Part shown: positions 35,741-46,700 of the stretch, in pieces
Layout of the letters: every line of letters begins with the position of its first letter
Position numbering within the stretch: position 1 is the first letter of the stretch
Source: Caldimonas thermodepolymerans
Lineage (GTDB): Bacteria; Pseudomonadota; Gammaproteobacteria; Burkholderiales; Burkholderiaceae_C
Length of the DNA: 64,000 bases
Assembly (NCBI RefSeq): GCF_015476235.1
Contig: NZ_CP064338.1
Location: 3,596,001-3,660,000, forward strand
Reading direction: 5' to 3'
Position numbers and translations under genes: made by a program
The notes under the pieces: model-generated
Seen by the model: the letters and a program-made list of their open reading frames with translations, nothing else
Databases searched by the model: none
What the model was told of the DNA's origin: nothing

Positions 35741-36640
35741 TCACTCGCCCTTGAGCTGCAGCGCGCGCTCGTAGAGCGGGTTGCGCGGCGCGCCGGTCAG
35801 CTGTGCGGCCAGCGCGACGGCCTGCTTGAGCGGCAGCGCCTCCATCAGCGCCCGCAGCGCCGGCTCGGCCCGCGCCAGCGCATCGTCGGCGGCCTGCGCC
35901 TGGCCGTGCAGCACCAGCACGAACTCGCCCTTGCGCCGGTTCGCGTCCGTCCCGAGCCAGGCGGGCAGCTCGGCGGCCGTCATCGTCGCGATGGTCTCGA
36001 ACTGCTTGGTCAGCTCCCGGCACATGGTGAGCCGCCGCGCGCCGGCGGCCTGCGCCAGCGCGGCGGCCAGCGCCTCGATGCGGTGCGGCGCCTCGAAGAG
36101 AACCTGTGCCTCGGGCCGGCGCGCCAGGTCCTGCACGGCCTGCTCGAGCTCGCGCGCCTTGGTGGGCAGGAAGCCCACGAAGCGGAAGCCGCCGGGCTGC
36201 ACGTCGCCTGCGGCGCTGAGCGCCGCGGTGGCGCTGCTGGCGCCGGGCACCGGCACCACGGCGTGGCCGGCCTGCTGCACCGCCGCCACCAGCCGCGCGC
36301 CGGGATCGGACACCGCCGGGGTGCCGGCGTCGCTCACGTAGGCGACGCGCTCCCCGGCGGCGAGCCGCTCGACCACGCGCTGCGCGGCCTCGCGCTCGTT
36401 GTGCTCGTGCACCGCCAGCAGCGGCCGCTCGATGCCGTAGTGGCGCAGCAGCGCCGCGGTATGGCGGGTGTCCTCGCAGGCCACGGCGTCGACCAGCTGC
36501 AGCACGTGCAGCGCGCGCAACGTGATGTCGGCCAGGTTGCCGATCGGCGTGGCGACCACGTAGAGCGCGCTTGCGGGATACTGCTGGCCGCCTGCCGCCT
36601 CGGCGGCAGCCTGCAACAACAACGAGGCGTCGATGGTCAC
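35741..36640 (-). CDS. rsmI: 16S rRNA (cytidine1402-2'-O)-methyltransferase
   Basis: 299 residues from a GTG start. SAM-dependent tetrapyrrole-methylase fold: LYVVATPIGNLADITLRAL, ACEDTRHTAALLRHYGI, VAYVSDAGTPAVSDPGARLV and PVPGASSATAALSAAG are all diagnostic of RsmI/YraL. It methylates C1402 in the ribosomal P site. The GTG at 36640-36638 gives the usual N-terminal length; no ATG exists between it and the conserved YVVATPIGN. This start overlaps the divergent yraN start by eight bases (36633-36640). The rsmI | yraN-diaA-dolP order matches the E. coli yra locus. Confidence 0.93.
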   Translation of the reverse strand: MTIDASLLLQAAAEAAGGQQYPASALYVVATPIGNLADITLRALHVLQLVDAVACEDTRHTAALLRHYGIERPLLAVHEHNEREAAQRVVERLAAGERVAYVSDAGTPAVSDPGARLVAAVQQAGHAVVPVPGASSATAALSAAGDVQPGGFRFVGFLPTKARELEQAVQDLARRPEAQVLFEAPHRIEALAAALAQAAGARRLTMCRELTKQFETIATMTAAELPAWLGTDANRRKGEFVLVLHGQAQAADDALARAEPALRALMEALPLKQAVALAAQLTGAPRNPLYERALQLKGE

Positions 36641-37001
36641 GACGAAGGCCCTGGGTGATGAAGGGGAGGAACGCGCGCTGGCGCACCTGCGGCGCGCGGG
36701 GCTGGAACTGGTGCAGCGCAATTATCGCGTCGCGGGCGGCCCGGGACGGCCGGCCGCCGAGGTCGACCTGATCCTGCGCGAGCGCGACGGCACGCTGGTG
36801 TTCGTCGAGGTGCGGCAGCGCCGCTCGAGCGGCTTCGGCGGCGCGGCGGCCAGCGTCACGCCGGCCAAGCAGCGCCGCATCGTGCGCGCCGCGCAGCACT
36901 ACCTGCTGCAGCTGCGCACCCCGCCGCCCTGCCGCTTCGACGTGGTGGCCATCGACGGCGACGGCCTGCAGTGGTTCAAGGCGGCATTCGAGGCCTCGTA
37001 G
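36633..37001 (+). CDS. yraN: YraN/UPF0102 family endonuclease-like protein
   Basis: 122 residues of the UPF0102 family with a restriction-endonuclease-like core: GDEGEERALAHLRRAGL, RNYRV, AEVDLILRERDGTLVFVEVRQR and a Lys/Arg-containing helix (TPAKQRRIVRAAQHYL). The EVD...(V)EV motif resembles the PD-(D/E)XK fold; the usual VEVK is VEVR here. Cellular role is not settled. A GAGG lies five bases before the ATG. Head-to-head with rsmI, their start codons overlapping. Confidence 0.9.
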   Translation: MVTTKALGDEGEERALAHLRRAGLELVQRNYRVAGGPGRPAAEVDLILRERDGTLVFVEVRQRRSSGFGGAAASVTPAKQRRIVRAAQHYLLQLRTPPPCRFDVVAIDGDGLQWFKAAFEAS

Positions 37002-37065
37002 CACGCCGTTGCGAACCCCGTGGAACCCTGCCGGAAACATGGGGTCACACGGCCGTGACTTATGA

Positions 37066-38405
<1,340 letters not shown>

Positions 38406-38422
38406 GACCCGCCTCGCCCCAA

Positions 38423-38454
38423 ACGCAAAAGGCTCCCGCGGGAGCCTTTTGCGT
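38423..38454. terminator. Perfect 32-bp palindromic bidirectional terminator
   Basis: A GGCTCCC/GGGAGCC stem with a two-base centre is flanked by AAAA and TTTT and extended by ACGC/GCGT, giving a perfect palindrome. It serves dolP from the left and the convergent dehydrogenase gene from the right. Confidence 0.93.
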
Positions 38455-38472
38455 CGCCCGGGTGGCAGCGCT

Positions 38473-39366
38473 TCAGCGCAGCCGGCGGATCAGGCTGGAA
38501 GTGTCCCAGCGCCCGCCGCCCATGGCCTGCACCTCGGCGTAGAACTGGTCGACCAGCGCGGTGACCGGCAGGCACGCGCCGTTGCGGCGGGCTTCGTCCA
38601 GGCACAGGCCCAGGTCCTTGCGCATCCAGTCGACCGCGAAGCCGAAGTCGAACTCGTCGCGCACCATGGTCGGTCCGCGGTTCTCCATCTGCCAGCTCTG
38701 CGCCGCGCCCTTGCTGATCACGTCGAGCACCGCGTTCATGTCCAGGCCCGCCTTCTGGCCGAAGGCGATCGCCTCGGACAGGCCCTGCACCAGGCCGGCG
38801 ATGCAGATCTGGTTGACCATCTTGGCCAGCTGCCCTGCGCCGCTGTCGCCCAGCAGCGTGACCGCCTTCGAATAGGCCATCGCGACCGGCTTCATCTTCT
38901 CGAACGCGGCCGCGTCGCCGCCGCACATCACGGTCAGCACGCCATTGATGGCGCCCAGGTTGCCACCCGAGACCGGCGCGTCGACGAACGCGAAGCCGCG
39001 CTTGCGGGCGATCGCGCTCAGCTCGCGCGCGACGTTGGCCGAGGCGGTGGTGTGGTCGACGAAGATCGCGCCGGCCTTCATGGCGGCGAAGGCGCCGTGC
39101 TCGCCGGTCGTGACGCTGCGCAGGTCGTCGTCGTTGCCCACGCAGGCGAACACGATGTCCGCGCCCTGCGCCGCTTCGGCCGGGGTCTTCGCCAGCGTGC
39201 CGCCGTACTCCTGCACCCAGCGCTCGGCCTTGGCCGTGGTGCGGTTGTAGACCGTCACCTTGTGCCCGGCACGGGCCAGGTGGCCGGCCATCGCATAGCC
39301 CATCACGCCCAGGCCGATGAAGGCGACGGCATGCGGGGTGATGGGGTCGTAGGTCTTCGTGCTCAT
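38473..39366 (-). CDS. NAD(P)-dependent 3-hydroxyisobutyrate-dehydrogenase-family protein
   Basis: 297 residues of the beta-hydroxyacid dehydrogenase family. Rossmann motif AFIGLGVMGYAMAGHLARAGH, substrate loop DAPVSGGNLGAINGVLTVMCGG, catalytic Lys in GAGQLAKMVNQ, and a C-terminal helical domain with FGFAVDWMRKDLGL-type sequence. It oxidises a beta-hydroxy acid such as 3-hydroxyisobutyrate, tartronate semialdehyde or glyoxylate derivatives; members cannot be told apart reliably by sequence alone. It stands alone between dolP and pilU with terminators on both sides. Confidence 0.87.
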   Translation of the reverse strand: MSTKTYDPITPHAVAFIGLGVMGYAMAGHLARAGHKVTVYNRTTAKAERWVQEYGGTLAKTPAEAAQGADIVFACVGNDDDLRSVTTGEHGAFAAMKAGAIFVDHTTASANVARELSAIARKRGFAFVDAPVSGGNLGAINGVLTVMCGGDAAAFEKMKPVAMAYSKAVTLLGDSGAGQLAKMVNQICIAGLVQGLSEAIAFGQKAGLDMNAVLDVISKGAAQSWQMENRGPTMVRDEFDFGFAVDWMRKDLGLCLDEARRNGACLPVTALVDQFYAEVQAMGGGRWDTSSLIRRLR

Positions 39367-39388
39367 TCGATGCTCCTCAAGCGACGAA

Positions 39389-39419
39389 GGCCCCGAGCCG
39401 CTCGGCGGGGCTCGGGGCC
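39389..39419 (-). terminator. Hairpin downstream of pilU
   Basis: GGCCCCGAGCC and GGCTCGGGGCC form a perfect 11-bp stem with a 9-base loop between pilU (stop at 39434) and the next leftward gene. The following tract on the minus strand (TTCGTCGCTT) is poor in T, so termination may be partial. Confidence 0.6.
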
Positions 39420-39433
39420 GGGTGGCGACGGGC

Positions 39434-40570
39434 TCAGACGATGGTCAGGTGCTCGGTGCCGGCCGCCAGGTCGGCGTTGCGCGCGCGCTGGCTGTTGAGC
39501 TTGATCTGCAGCCGCAGGTCGTTGACCGAATCGGCGTTGCGCAACGCGTCCTCGTAGGTGATGAAGTTGCCTTCGTAGAGGTCGAACAGCGCCTGGTCGA
39601 AGGTCTGCATGCCCAGCTCGCGGCTCTTCTTCATGATCTCCTTGATCTCGGCGACCTCGCCCTTGAAGATCAGCTCGGAGATCAGCGGCGTGTTCAGCAG
39701 GATCTCGACCGCCGCGATGCGGCCCTTGCCCTCCTGGCGCGGCAGCAGGCGCTGCGAGACCATGGCCTTGAGGTTGAGCGACAGGTCCATCAGCAGCTGG
39801 GCGCGGCGCTCCTCGGGGAAGAAGTTGATGATGCGGTCCAGCGCCTGGTTCGCGCTGTTGGCGTGCAGCGTGGCCATGCACAGGTGGCCGGTCTCGGCGA
39901 AGGCCACCGCGTGCTCCATCGTCTCGCGGTCGCGGATCTCGCCCATCAGGATCACGTCCGGCGCCTGGCGCAGCGTGTTCTTCAGCGCCGCCTCCCAGCC
40001 GTCGGTGTCGATGCCGACCTCGCGCTGGGTGACGATGCAGTTCTTGTGCGGATGCACGAACTCGACCGGGTCCTCGATCGTGATGATGTGGCCGTAGGAG
40101 TTCTCGTTGCGGTAGTCGACCATGGCCGCCAGCGTCGTGCTCTTGCCCGAGCCCGTCGCGCCCACCATGATGACCAGGCCGCGCTTGGTCATCGCGATTT
40201 CCTTGAGCACCTGCGGCAGGCCCATCGCGTCGATGGTCGGCAGCGTCTGCGGGATCACCCGCAGCACCAGGCCGACCTGGCCCTGCTGCACGAAGGCGTT
40301 GACGCGGAAGCGCCCGATGCCCTGCGGCGCGATCGCGAAGTTGCATTCCTTGGTGCGCTCGAACTCCGCGGCCTGCTTGTCGTTCATGATGGAGCGCGCC
40401 AGCGCCATCGTGTGCTGCCCGGTCAGCGGCTGGGGCGAGACCTTGGTGACGCGGCCGTCGACCTTGATGGCCGGGGGAAAGTCGGCCGTCAGGAACAGGT
40501 CCGAGCCGTTGCGGGCGATCATCAGCCGCAGCAGGTCGTTGATGAATTTGGAGGCCTGATCTCGTTCCAT
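39434..40570 (-). CDS. pilU: Type IV pilus retraction ATPase PilU
   Basis: 378 residues. Secretion ATPase of the PilT/PilU group: N-terminal PAS-like part, Walker A GATGSGKST, Asp box IITIEDPVEFVH, Walker B region ILMGEIRDRET and His box TGHLCMATLHANSA. The N-terminus MERDQASKFINDLLRLMIARNGSDLF and length (PilU about 380, PilT about 345) mark it as PilU, the accessory retraction motor of twitching motility. Encoded downstream of pilT with one gene between, the order found in many betaproteobacteria. Confidence 0.93.
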   Translation of the reverse strand: MERDQASKFINDLLRLMIARNGSDLFLTADFPPAIKVDGRVTKVSPQPLTGQHTMALARSIMNDKQAAEFERTKECNFAIAPQGIGRFRVNAFVQQGQVGLVLRVIPQTLPTIDAMGLPQVLKEIAMTKRGLVIMVGATGSGKSTTLAAMVDYRNENSYGHIITIEDPVEFVHPHKNCIVTQREVGIDTDGWEAALKNTLRQAPDVILMGEIRDRETMEHAVAFAETGHLCMATLHANSANQALDRIINFFPEERRAQLLMDLSLNLKAMVSQRLLPRQEGKGRIAAVEILLNTPLISELIFKGEVAEIKEIMKKSRELGMQTFDQALFDLYEGNFITYEDALRNADSVNDLRLQIKLNSQRARNADLAAGTEHLTIV

Positions 40571-40622
40571 GGCGTCGGTCCGATCGGTGTCAGCAAACTC
40601 GAAATGATGCGCAGCGCCGTGT

Positions 40623-41276
40623 TCAGCTGCGCGACAGCAGCGCGCTCAGGCGGGCACTGACCTGGCGCAGGCGCAGCGACAGCCGCCGCGCCAGCGAGGC
40701 CAGCAGCGCGAGCCCGAGGCGCGGCTCCTGCATGATCATGCGATCCAGCCCCTGCGCGTCGACCACCGCGAGCACGCACGGCGTGACGGTGGTGCAGGCG
40801 GAAAAGCGCGAGCCGGCGTCGAGCAGCGACATCTCGCCCAGCATGTCACCGGCATGCGCCTCGGCCAGCCGTGCCCGGCCGCCCCAGGGCTGCACGCGGT
40901 CGACCGCGATGGTGCCGTCGAGCACGATCAGCATGTAGTCGCCCTGCTCGTCCTGCCCGATCACTTCCTTGCCGGCGGGCACCTCGACGAACTCGAGGTA
41001 CTGCGCCATGCGCTCCAGCTCGTCGCGCTCCAGCGTCGCGACATAGCGGTCCACCCCCCACAGCTCGGCGAAGCGCGCGGCGCCGCGCGCGCGGTCATGG
41101 GGCTGCGCCTCCACCTCGCGGGCGCGCTCCGCCCAGGTGGCGAACCGGGCATCCTCGTCGGAACGCTCCTGGAACATGGTGGAGAAGAAGCCGGAGTCTT
41201 CGCCGCTGGCTGCCGCGGAAGCCGGTTGCGAAGGGGTGGAAGCGCCGCCTTTGAGTTTCTCGATCAGCTTTTTCAT
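40623..41276 (-). CDS. Cyclic-nucleotide-binding-domain protein between pilT and pilU
   Basis: 217 residues. A variable charged leader (about 1-85) is followed by a cNMP-binding beta-roll (about 90-190): YLEFVEVPAGKEVIGQDEQGDYMLIVLDGTIAVD and GDMLGEMSLLDAGSRFSACTTV, which contains the phosphate-binding-cassette-like GEMSLLDAGSRFS. No DNA-binding HTH follows, so it is not a CRP-type regulator. The position suggests it tunes pilus retraction in response to a nucleotide, which is inference. ATG 41276 (MKKLIEKL) is preferred to one five codons upstream. Confidence 0.85.
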   Translation of the reverse strand: MKKLIEKLKGGASTPSQPASAAASGEDSGFFSTMFQERSDEDARFATWAERAREVEAQPHDRARGAARFAELWGVDRYVATLERDELERMAQYLEFVEVPAGKEVIGQDEQGDYMLIVLDGTIAVDRVQPWGGRARLAEAHAGDMLGEMSLLDAGSRFSACTTVTPCVLAVVDAQGLDRMIMQEPRLGLALLASLARRLSLRLRQVSARLSALLSRS

Positions 41277-41315
41277 GGGGGATGCTTGCACTCGCGGGCG
41301 GCCGCGCCCGGCGCG

Positions 41316-42359
41316 TCAGCCGGGGAAGTTCTCCGGGAACTTGGCCTTGGCGCGCGCTTCGGCCGGCGAAATCAGGTTGCGGCGCACCAGGTCGGACAGG
41401 CACTGGTCCAGCGTCTGCATGCCCATGCTGTTGCCGGTCTGGATCGCGGAGTACATCTGCGCGATCTTGTTCTCGCGGATCAGGTTGCGGATGGCCGCCG
41501 TGCCCAGCATGATCTCGTGCGCCGCGATGCGGCCCGAGCCGTCCTTGAGCTTGCACAGCGTCTGCGAGATCACCGCGACCAGCGACTCGGACAGCATCGC
41601 GCGCACCATCTCCTTCTCGGCCGCGGGGAACACGTCGACGATGCGGTCGATGGTCTTGGCCGCGCTCGAAGTGTGCAGCGTGCCGAACACCAGGTGGCCG
41701 GTCTCGGCCGCGGTCAGCGCCAGGCGGATGGTCTCCAGGTCGCGCATCTCGCCCACCAGGATCGCGTCCGGGTCCTCGCGCAGCGCCGAGCGCAGCGCGT
41801 TGGCGAAGCTCAGCGTGTGCGGGCCCACCTCGCGCTGGTTGACCAGGCACTTCTTGGATTCGTGCACGAACTCGATCGGGTCCTCCACCGTCAGCACGTG
41901 GCCGTACTGGTTCTCGTTGAGGTGGTTGATCATCGCCGCCAGGGTGGTGGACTTGCCGGAGCCGGTCGGCCCGGTCACCAGCACCAGGCCGCGCGGCTTG
42001 AGCGCGAGCTCGGCGAACACCTTGGGCGCGTTGAGCTGCTCGAGCGTGAGGATCTTGGACGGGATGGTCCGGAACACGGCGCCCGCGCCCCGGTTCTGGT
42101 TGAACGCGTTGACGCGGAAGCGCGCCAGCCCCTGGATCTCGAACGAGAAGTCGCACTCCAGCGTCTCCTCGTAGGCCTTGCGCTGGGCGTCGTTCATGAT
42201 GTCGTACACCATGTCGTGGACCTGCTTGTGGTCCAGCGGGTCGACATTGATGCGACGCACGTCGCCATGCACGCGAATCATCGGCGGCAGGCCGGCAGAC
42301 AGGTGCAGGTCGGATGCCTTGTTCTTGACCGAGAAGGCCAGCAGCTGGGTGATGTCCAT
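41316..42359 (-). CDS. pilT: Type IV pilus retraction ATPase PilT
   Basis: 347 residues. MDITQLLAFSVKNKASDLHLSAGLPP is the standard PilT start; Walker A GPTGSGKST, Asp box VLTVEDPIEFVH, Walker B ILVGEMRDLET, His box TGHLVFGTLHTSSA, and the C-terminal AIRNLIRENKIAQM (AIRNLIREGK motif needed for retraction) are all present. It is the main motor that disassembles pilin and pulls the cell. Divergent from yggS with a 74-bp gap, a conserved betaproteobacterial and pseudomonad arrangement. Confidence 0.96.
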   Translation of the reverse strand: MDITQLLAFSVKNKASDLHLSAGLPPMIRVHGDVRRINVDPLDHKQVHDMVYDIMNDAQRKAYEETLECDFSFEIQGLARFRVNAFNQNRGAGAVFRTIPSKILTLEQLNAPKVFAELALKPRGLVLVTGPTGSGKSTTLAAMINHLNENQYGHVLTVEDPIEFVHESKKCLVNQREVGPHTLSFANALRSALREDPDAILVGEMRDLETIRLALTAAETGHLVFGTLHTSSAAKTIDRIVDVFPAAEKEMVRAMLSESLVAVISQTLCKLKDGSGRIAAHEIMLGTAAIRNLIRENKIAQMYSAIQTGNSMGMQTLDQCLSDLVRRNLISPAEARAKAKFPENFPG

Positions 42360-42433
42360 GTGTGCTCTTGCCGGCGGGCACCGCCGTACGGAAATGCGCG
42401 TAGGGCCAGGGAAGGCAGTAAGCTCGCGCCATT

Positions 42434-43120
42434 ATGGCGACGATCGCGGAGAACATACAACAAGTGCGCCAGCGCATCGCGGCGGCCTGCGCGCAGGCCG
42501 GGCGCGACGTGCAAAGCGTCACGCTGCTGGCAGTGAGCAAGACCTTCCCGGCCGAGGCCGTGCGCGAGGCCATCGACGCGGGGCTGACGCGCTTCGGCGA
42601 GAACTACGTGCAGGAAGGCGTCGAGAAGATCGGCGCGCTGGCCGGGCTGCGCGAGCGCCTCGAATGGCACCTGATCGGCCCGCTGCAGAGCAACAAGACC
42701 CGGGTGGTCGCGGAGCACTTCGACTGGGTGCACTCGGTGGACCGGCTCAAGATCGCCGAGCGCCTGTCGGCGCAGCGCCCCCCCCACCTGCCGCCGCTGC
42801 AGCTGTGCCTGCAGGTGAACATCAGCGGCGAGGCGACCAAGAGCGGCATCGCGCCCGAGGCGGTGCGCGAGCTGGCGCTGCAGGTGTCGCGGCTGCCGCA
42901 CGTGCGGCTGCGCGGGCTGATGGCGATTCCCGAACCGGCCGCCGATGCGCAGGCCCAGCGCCGTCCGCACCGCGCGCTGCGCGAGCTGCTCGACGCGCTG
43001 AACCGCGAAGGGCTGGGGCTGGACACGCTGTCGATGGGCATGACCGCCGACCTGGAAGCGGCGATCCTCGAGGGCGCCACCATCGTGCGCGTGGGCACCG
43101 CGATCTTCGGCAGGCGCTGA
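42434..43120 (+). CDS. YggS-family pyridoxal-phosphate homeostasis protein
   Basis: 228 residues, single-domain alanine-racemase-like TIM barrel. PLP lysine Lys36 in LLAVSKTFP, then FGENYVQEG, WHLIGPLQSNK, VHSVD, LQVNISGEATKSG, LRGLMAIPEP and the terminal LSMGMTADLEAAILEGATIVRVGTAIFG. It binds PLP without a known reaction and affects B6 and amino/keto-acid balance. Divergent from pilT, and in the wider neighbourhood of proC, with which this family commonly co-occurs. Confidence 0.93.
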   Translation: MATIAENIQQVRQRIAAACAQAGRDVQSVTLLAVSKTFPAEAVREAIDAGLTRFGENYVQEGVEKIGALAGLRERLEWHLIGPLQSNKTRVVAEHFDWVHSVDRLKIAERLSAQRPPHLPPLQLCLQVNISGEATKSGIAPEAVRELALQVSRLPHVRLRGLMAIPEPAADAQAQRRPHRALRELLDALNREGLGLDTLSMGMTADLEAAILEGATIVRVGTAIFGRR

Positions 43121-43135
43121 CCGGCAGGTGCCGGG

Positions 43136-43618
43136 TCAGATCGGCAGCATGGTGGTGTTCTTGACCTCCTCCATCACCGCGTAGGTGTGGGTCTCGCGCA
43201 CGCCGGGCAGCGACCAGATCACCGAGCCGATCAGTTCGCGGTAGGCCTGCATGTCGGCCACGCGGGTCTTGATGAGGTAGTCGAAGCCGCCGGCCACCAG
43301 GTGGCATTCGAGGATCTCGGGCCGCGCCTGCACCGCGGCCTTGAAGGCGTTCATCACGTCGGGGGTGGTGCGGTCGAGCACCACCTCGACGAACACCATC
43401 ATGCCGGCAGCGAGCTTCTGCGGGTTGAGCCGCGCCTCGTAGCCGAGGATGTAGCCGTCGCGGGTCAGGCGCTTGACGCGCTCGAGCACCGCCGTCGGAG
43501 ACAGGTGCACGGCCTCGGCGAGCTTGAGGTTGGCGATGCGACCATCCTGCTGCAGCACACGCAGGATCTTGCGGTCGATCTTGTCGAGGTCGTTGACGTC
43601 GCTGCCCCCGTTCTTCAT
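43136..43618 (-). CDS. Lrp/AsnC-family regulator, probable proline-utilisation regulator
   Basis: 160 residues. N-terminal HTH (LDKIDRKILRVLQQDGRIANLKLAEAV, then LSPTAVLERVKRLTRDGYI) and C-terminal RAM ligand domain (VDRTTPDV region; ECHLVAGGFDYLIKTRVADMQAYREL). Divergent from putA with a 97-bp gap. Because this PutA lacks its own DNA-binding domain, the divergent Lrp-type protein is the likely proline-responsive activator (PutR-like); the link is inferred from position. A 7-bp inverted repeat in the gap is a candidate site. Confidence 0.9.
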   Translation of the reverse strand: MKNGGSDVNDLDKIDRKILRVLQQDGRIANLKLAEAVHLSPTAVLERVKRLTRDGYILGYEARLNPQKLAAGMMVFVEVVLDRTTPDVMNAFKAAVQARPEILECHLVAGGFDYLIKTRVADMQAYRELIGSVIWSLPGVRETHTYAVMEEVKNTTMLPI

Positions 43619-43660
43619 CCTTGATTTTCCCCCGTCGGCGACCTATTGAATGGTGAATGA

Positions 43661-43687
43661 TGCTAGGAGATCCCCCCTAACCTAGCA
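43661..43687. promoter_or_regulatory. Inverted repeat TGCTAGG-N13-CCTAGCA in the lrp/putA gap
   Basis: Perfect 7-bp arms (43661-43667 and 43681-43687) in the divergent region, 28 bp before the putA start. Candidate binding site of the Lrp-type regulator. Confidence 0.5.
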
Positions 43688-43715
43688 AGTCATCCAAAAC
43701 CCTGAGGCGAGGACG

Positions 43716-46700
43716 ATGGCTGCCGACACCCCGTTCCCGACGCCGCCCGAGCGCATGCGCCTGCCGCGGCCCGACCGTCCCGAAGCCGACGTGGTGCAGG
43801 CCCTGCTGCGACAGCCCGCGCTGCGCTGGGACGCCGTGCGGCAGGCGGCCACGCCCTGGGTGCAGGCGGTGCGCGAGCACCCGGCGCCGTTCTGGGCGAT
43901 GGAGTCGCTGCTCAAGGAGTACCCGTTGTCGCGCCCCGAAGGGCTGGCGCTGATGCGGCTGGCCGAGGCCCTGCTGCGCGTGCCGGACGTCGAGACCGCG
44001 ATGGCGCTGGCCGCCGACCAGCTGGGCCGCGCCCGCTTCGACGCCGGCGGCGGCAGCGCGCACCCGCTGCTGGCCGGGCTGTCGGCGCGCGTGCTGGAGC
44101 TCGGCCGCCGGCTGCTGCCGGCCGAAGGCAGCGCGCCCGGCCTGCTGCAGCGCCTGGGTGCGCAGACGGTGGTGGCCGCCGCGGTGCGCGCGCTGCAGCT
44201 GCTGGGACGGCAGTTCGTGCTCGGCCGCCACATCGACGAGGCCCTGCACGAGGCGCAGGCGCAGCGCGCCGGGCAGCCGGCGCTGCGCTTCAGCTTCGAC
44301 ATGCTGGGCGAAGGCGCGCGCACCGGGCGCGACGCCGAGCGCTACCTCGCGGCCTACCACCATGCGATCGAACGCATCGCCCGCGAGCAGCCGGCCGATG
44401 CCGCGCCCGAGCAGGCCGACGGCATCTCGATCAAGCTCAGCGCCCTGCACCCGCGCTACGAGCCGGCGCAGCGCCAGCGGCTGTTCGCCGAACTGCTGCC
44501 GCGCCTGTGGACGCTGGTCGAGCGCGCCGCGCGCGCGAACATGAACCTCACCATCGACGCCGAGGAAAGCGAGCGGCTGGAGCTGTCGCTGGACCTGTTC
44601 GAGGCGCTGGCCGCGCGGGTCGCGCAGGCCTGGCCGCAGTGGCAGGGCCTGGGGCTGGCGGTGCAGGCCTACCAGACCCGTTCGCTGGAGGTGGTGCAGG
44701 AGGTCGCGCGCCTGGCCGCGGCGTACCGGCTGCGCCTGATGGTGCGCCTGGTCAAGGGCGCGTACTGGGACGACGAGATCAAGCGCGCGCAGGAGCTGGG
44801 CCTGGCCGGCTACCCGGTGTACACCCGCAAGCAGCACACCGACCTCGCCTACCTCGCCTGCGCGCGCGTGCTGCTGGACCACGCGCCGCAGGTCTTTCCG
44901 CAGTTCGCGACGCACAACGCCGGCACGATCGCCGCGGTGCTGCAGATGGCGCGCGAGCGCGGTGCCGCCTTCGAGATGCAGCGCCTGCACGGCATGGGCG
45001 AAGGCATCTACCGCGAGGTGCTCAAGCGCGAGCCGGTCGCGCTGCGCGTCTACGCGCCGGTGGGCGAGCACCGCGACCTGCTCGCCTACCTGGTGCGCCG
45101 CCTGCTGGAAAACGGCGCGAACTCGTCCTTCGTGCACCAGCTGGCCGACGCGCGCGTGCCGCTCGACGCCCTGCTGGTCTCGCCGTTCAACCTGCAAGGC
45201 GATCCCGGCCTGCCGCTGCCTGCGGCGCTGTACGGCCCGGCACGCCCCAACTCGGCAAGCGTGGACCTCGCCTGCCTGGCCGACCGCGAGCCGCTGTACG
45301 CCACGGCCCGCGACACGGCCGTGCCCACGGTGCCCGAGGCGGATGCCGCGGCCGTCGACGCCGCAATGCAGCGGCTGCACGCCGGCTTCGCGCGCTGGGA
45401 CGCCACCCCGGTGGCCGGGCGCGGCGCAGCGCTGCGCCGCGCCGCCGAGGCGCTGGAGGCGCGCCGGGCCGAGTTCTGCGGGCTGCTGGTGCGCGAGGCC
45501 CGCAAAGTGATGGCCGATGCGGTGGCCGAGGTGCGCGAGGCGGTCGACTTCCTGCGCTACTACGCGGCCGAGGCCGAGCAGCGCTTCGCCCCGCTCGCCC
45601 TGCCCGGGCCGACCGGCGAGTCGAACGAGCTGCGCCTGCGCGGGCGCGGCGTGTTCGTCTGCATCAGCCCGTGGAACTTCCCGCTGGCGATCTTCACCGG
45701 CCAGGTGGCCGCCGCCCTGGTGGCCGGCAACAGCGTGGCGGCCAAGCCGGCCGAGCAGACGCCGGCGGTGGCGCAGCGCATGGTCGCGCTGCTGCATGGC
45801 TGCGGCGTGCCGGAAGACGCGCTGCAGCTGCTGCACGGCCCGGGCGAGACGGTGGGCGCGGCGCTGGTGCGCGACGCGCGCTGCGCGGGCGTGGCCTTCA
45901 CCGGCTCGACCGAAGTGGCCAAGGCGATCCAGCGCAGCCTGGCCGACAAGGACGGCCCCATCGTGCCGCTGATCGCCGAAACCGGCGGCATCAACGCGAT
46001 GCTGGTCGACTCCACCGCCCTGCCCGAGCAGGTGGTCGATGCGGTGATCCAGAGCGCATTCCGCTCCGCCGGCCAGCGCTGCTCGGCGCTGCGCCTGCTG
46101 TGCCTGCACGTGCACATCGCCGATGCCGTGCTGCGGATGCTGGCCGGCGCGATGCAGGAACTGGTGGTGGGCGACCCGCTGCAACGGTCCACCGACGTCG
46201 GCCCGGTGATCGACGCCCAGGCGCACGCGGCGCTGGCCCGCCATGTCGCGCGGCTGGATGCACAGGCGCGCCTGGTCGCGCGCACGCCGCTGCCCGCAGG
46301 GCTGGCCGGCGATCACCTCGCGCCGGTGGCCTACGAGGTGCGCGACATCGCCGAGGTGCGCGAGGAGGTGTTCGGCCCGGTGCTGCACGTGGTGCGCTGG
46401 GGCTCGGGCGAACTGGCCACGCCCGAGGCGGTGATCGACCGCGTCAACGCGCTGGGCTACGGTCTGACGCTGGGCGTGCAGACCCGCATCGAAGGCCGTG
46501 CACTGCAGGTCGCGCAGCGGGCGCGGGTCGGCAACGTCTACGTCAACCGCAACATGATCGGCGCGGTGGTCGGCGTGCAGCCCTTCGGCGGCGAGGGCCT
46601 GAGCGGCACCGGTCCCAAGGCCGGCGGGCCGCACTACCTGCTGCGCTTCGCCAGCGAGCAGACCCTGACCATCAACACCGCGGCCGCGGGCGGCAACGCG

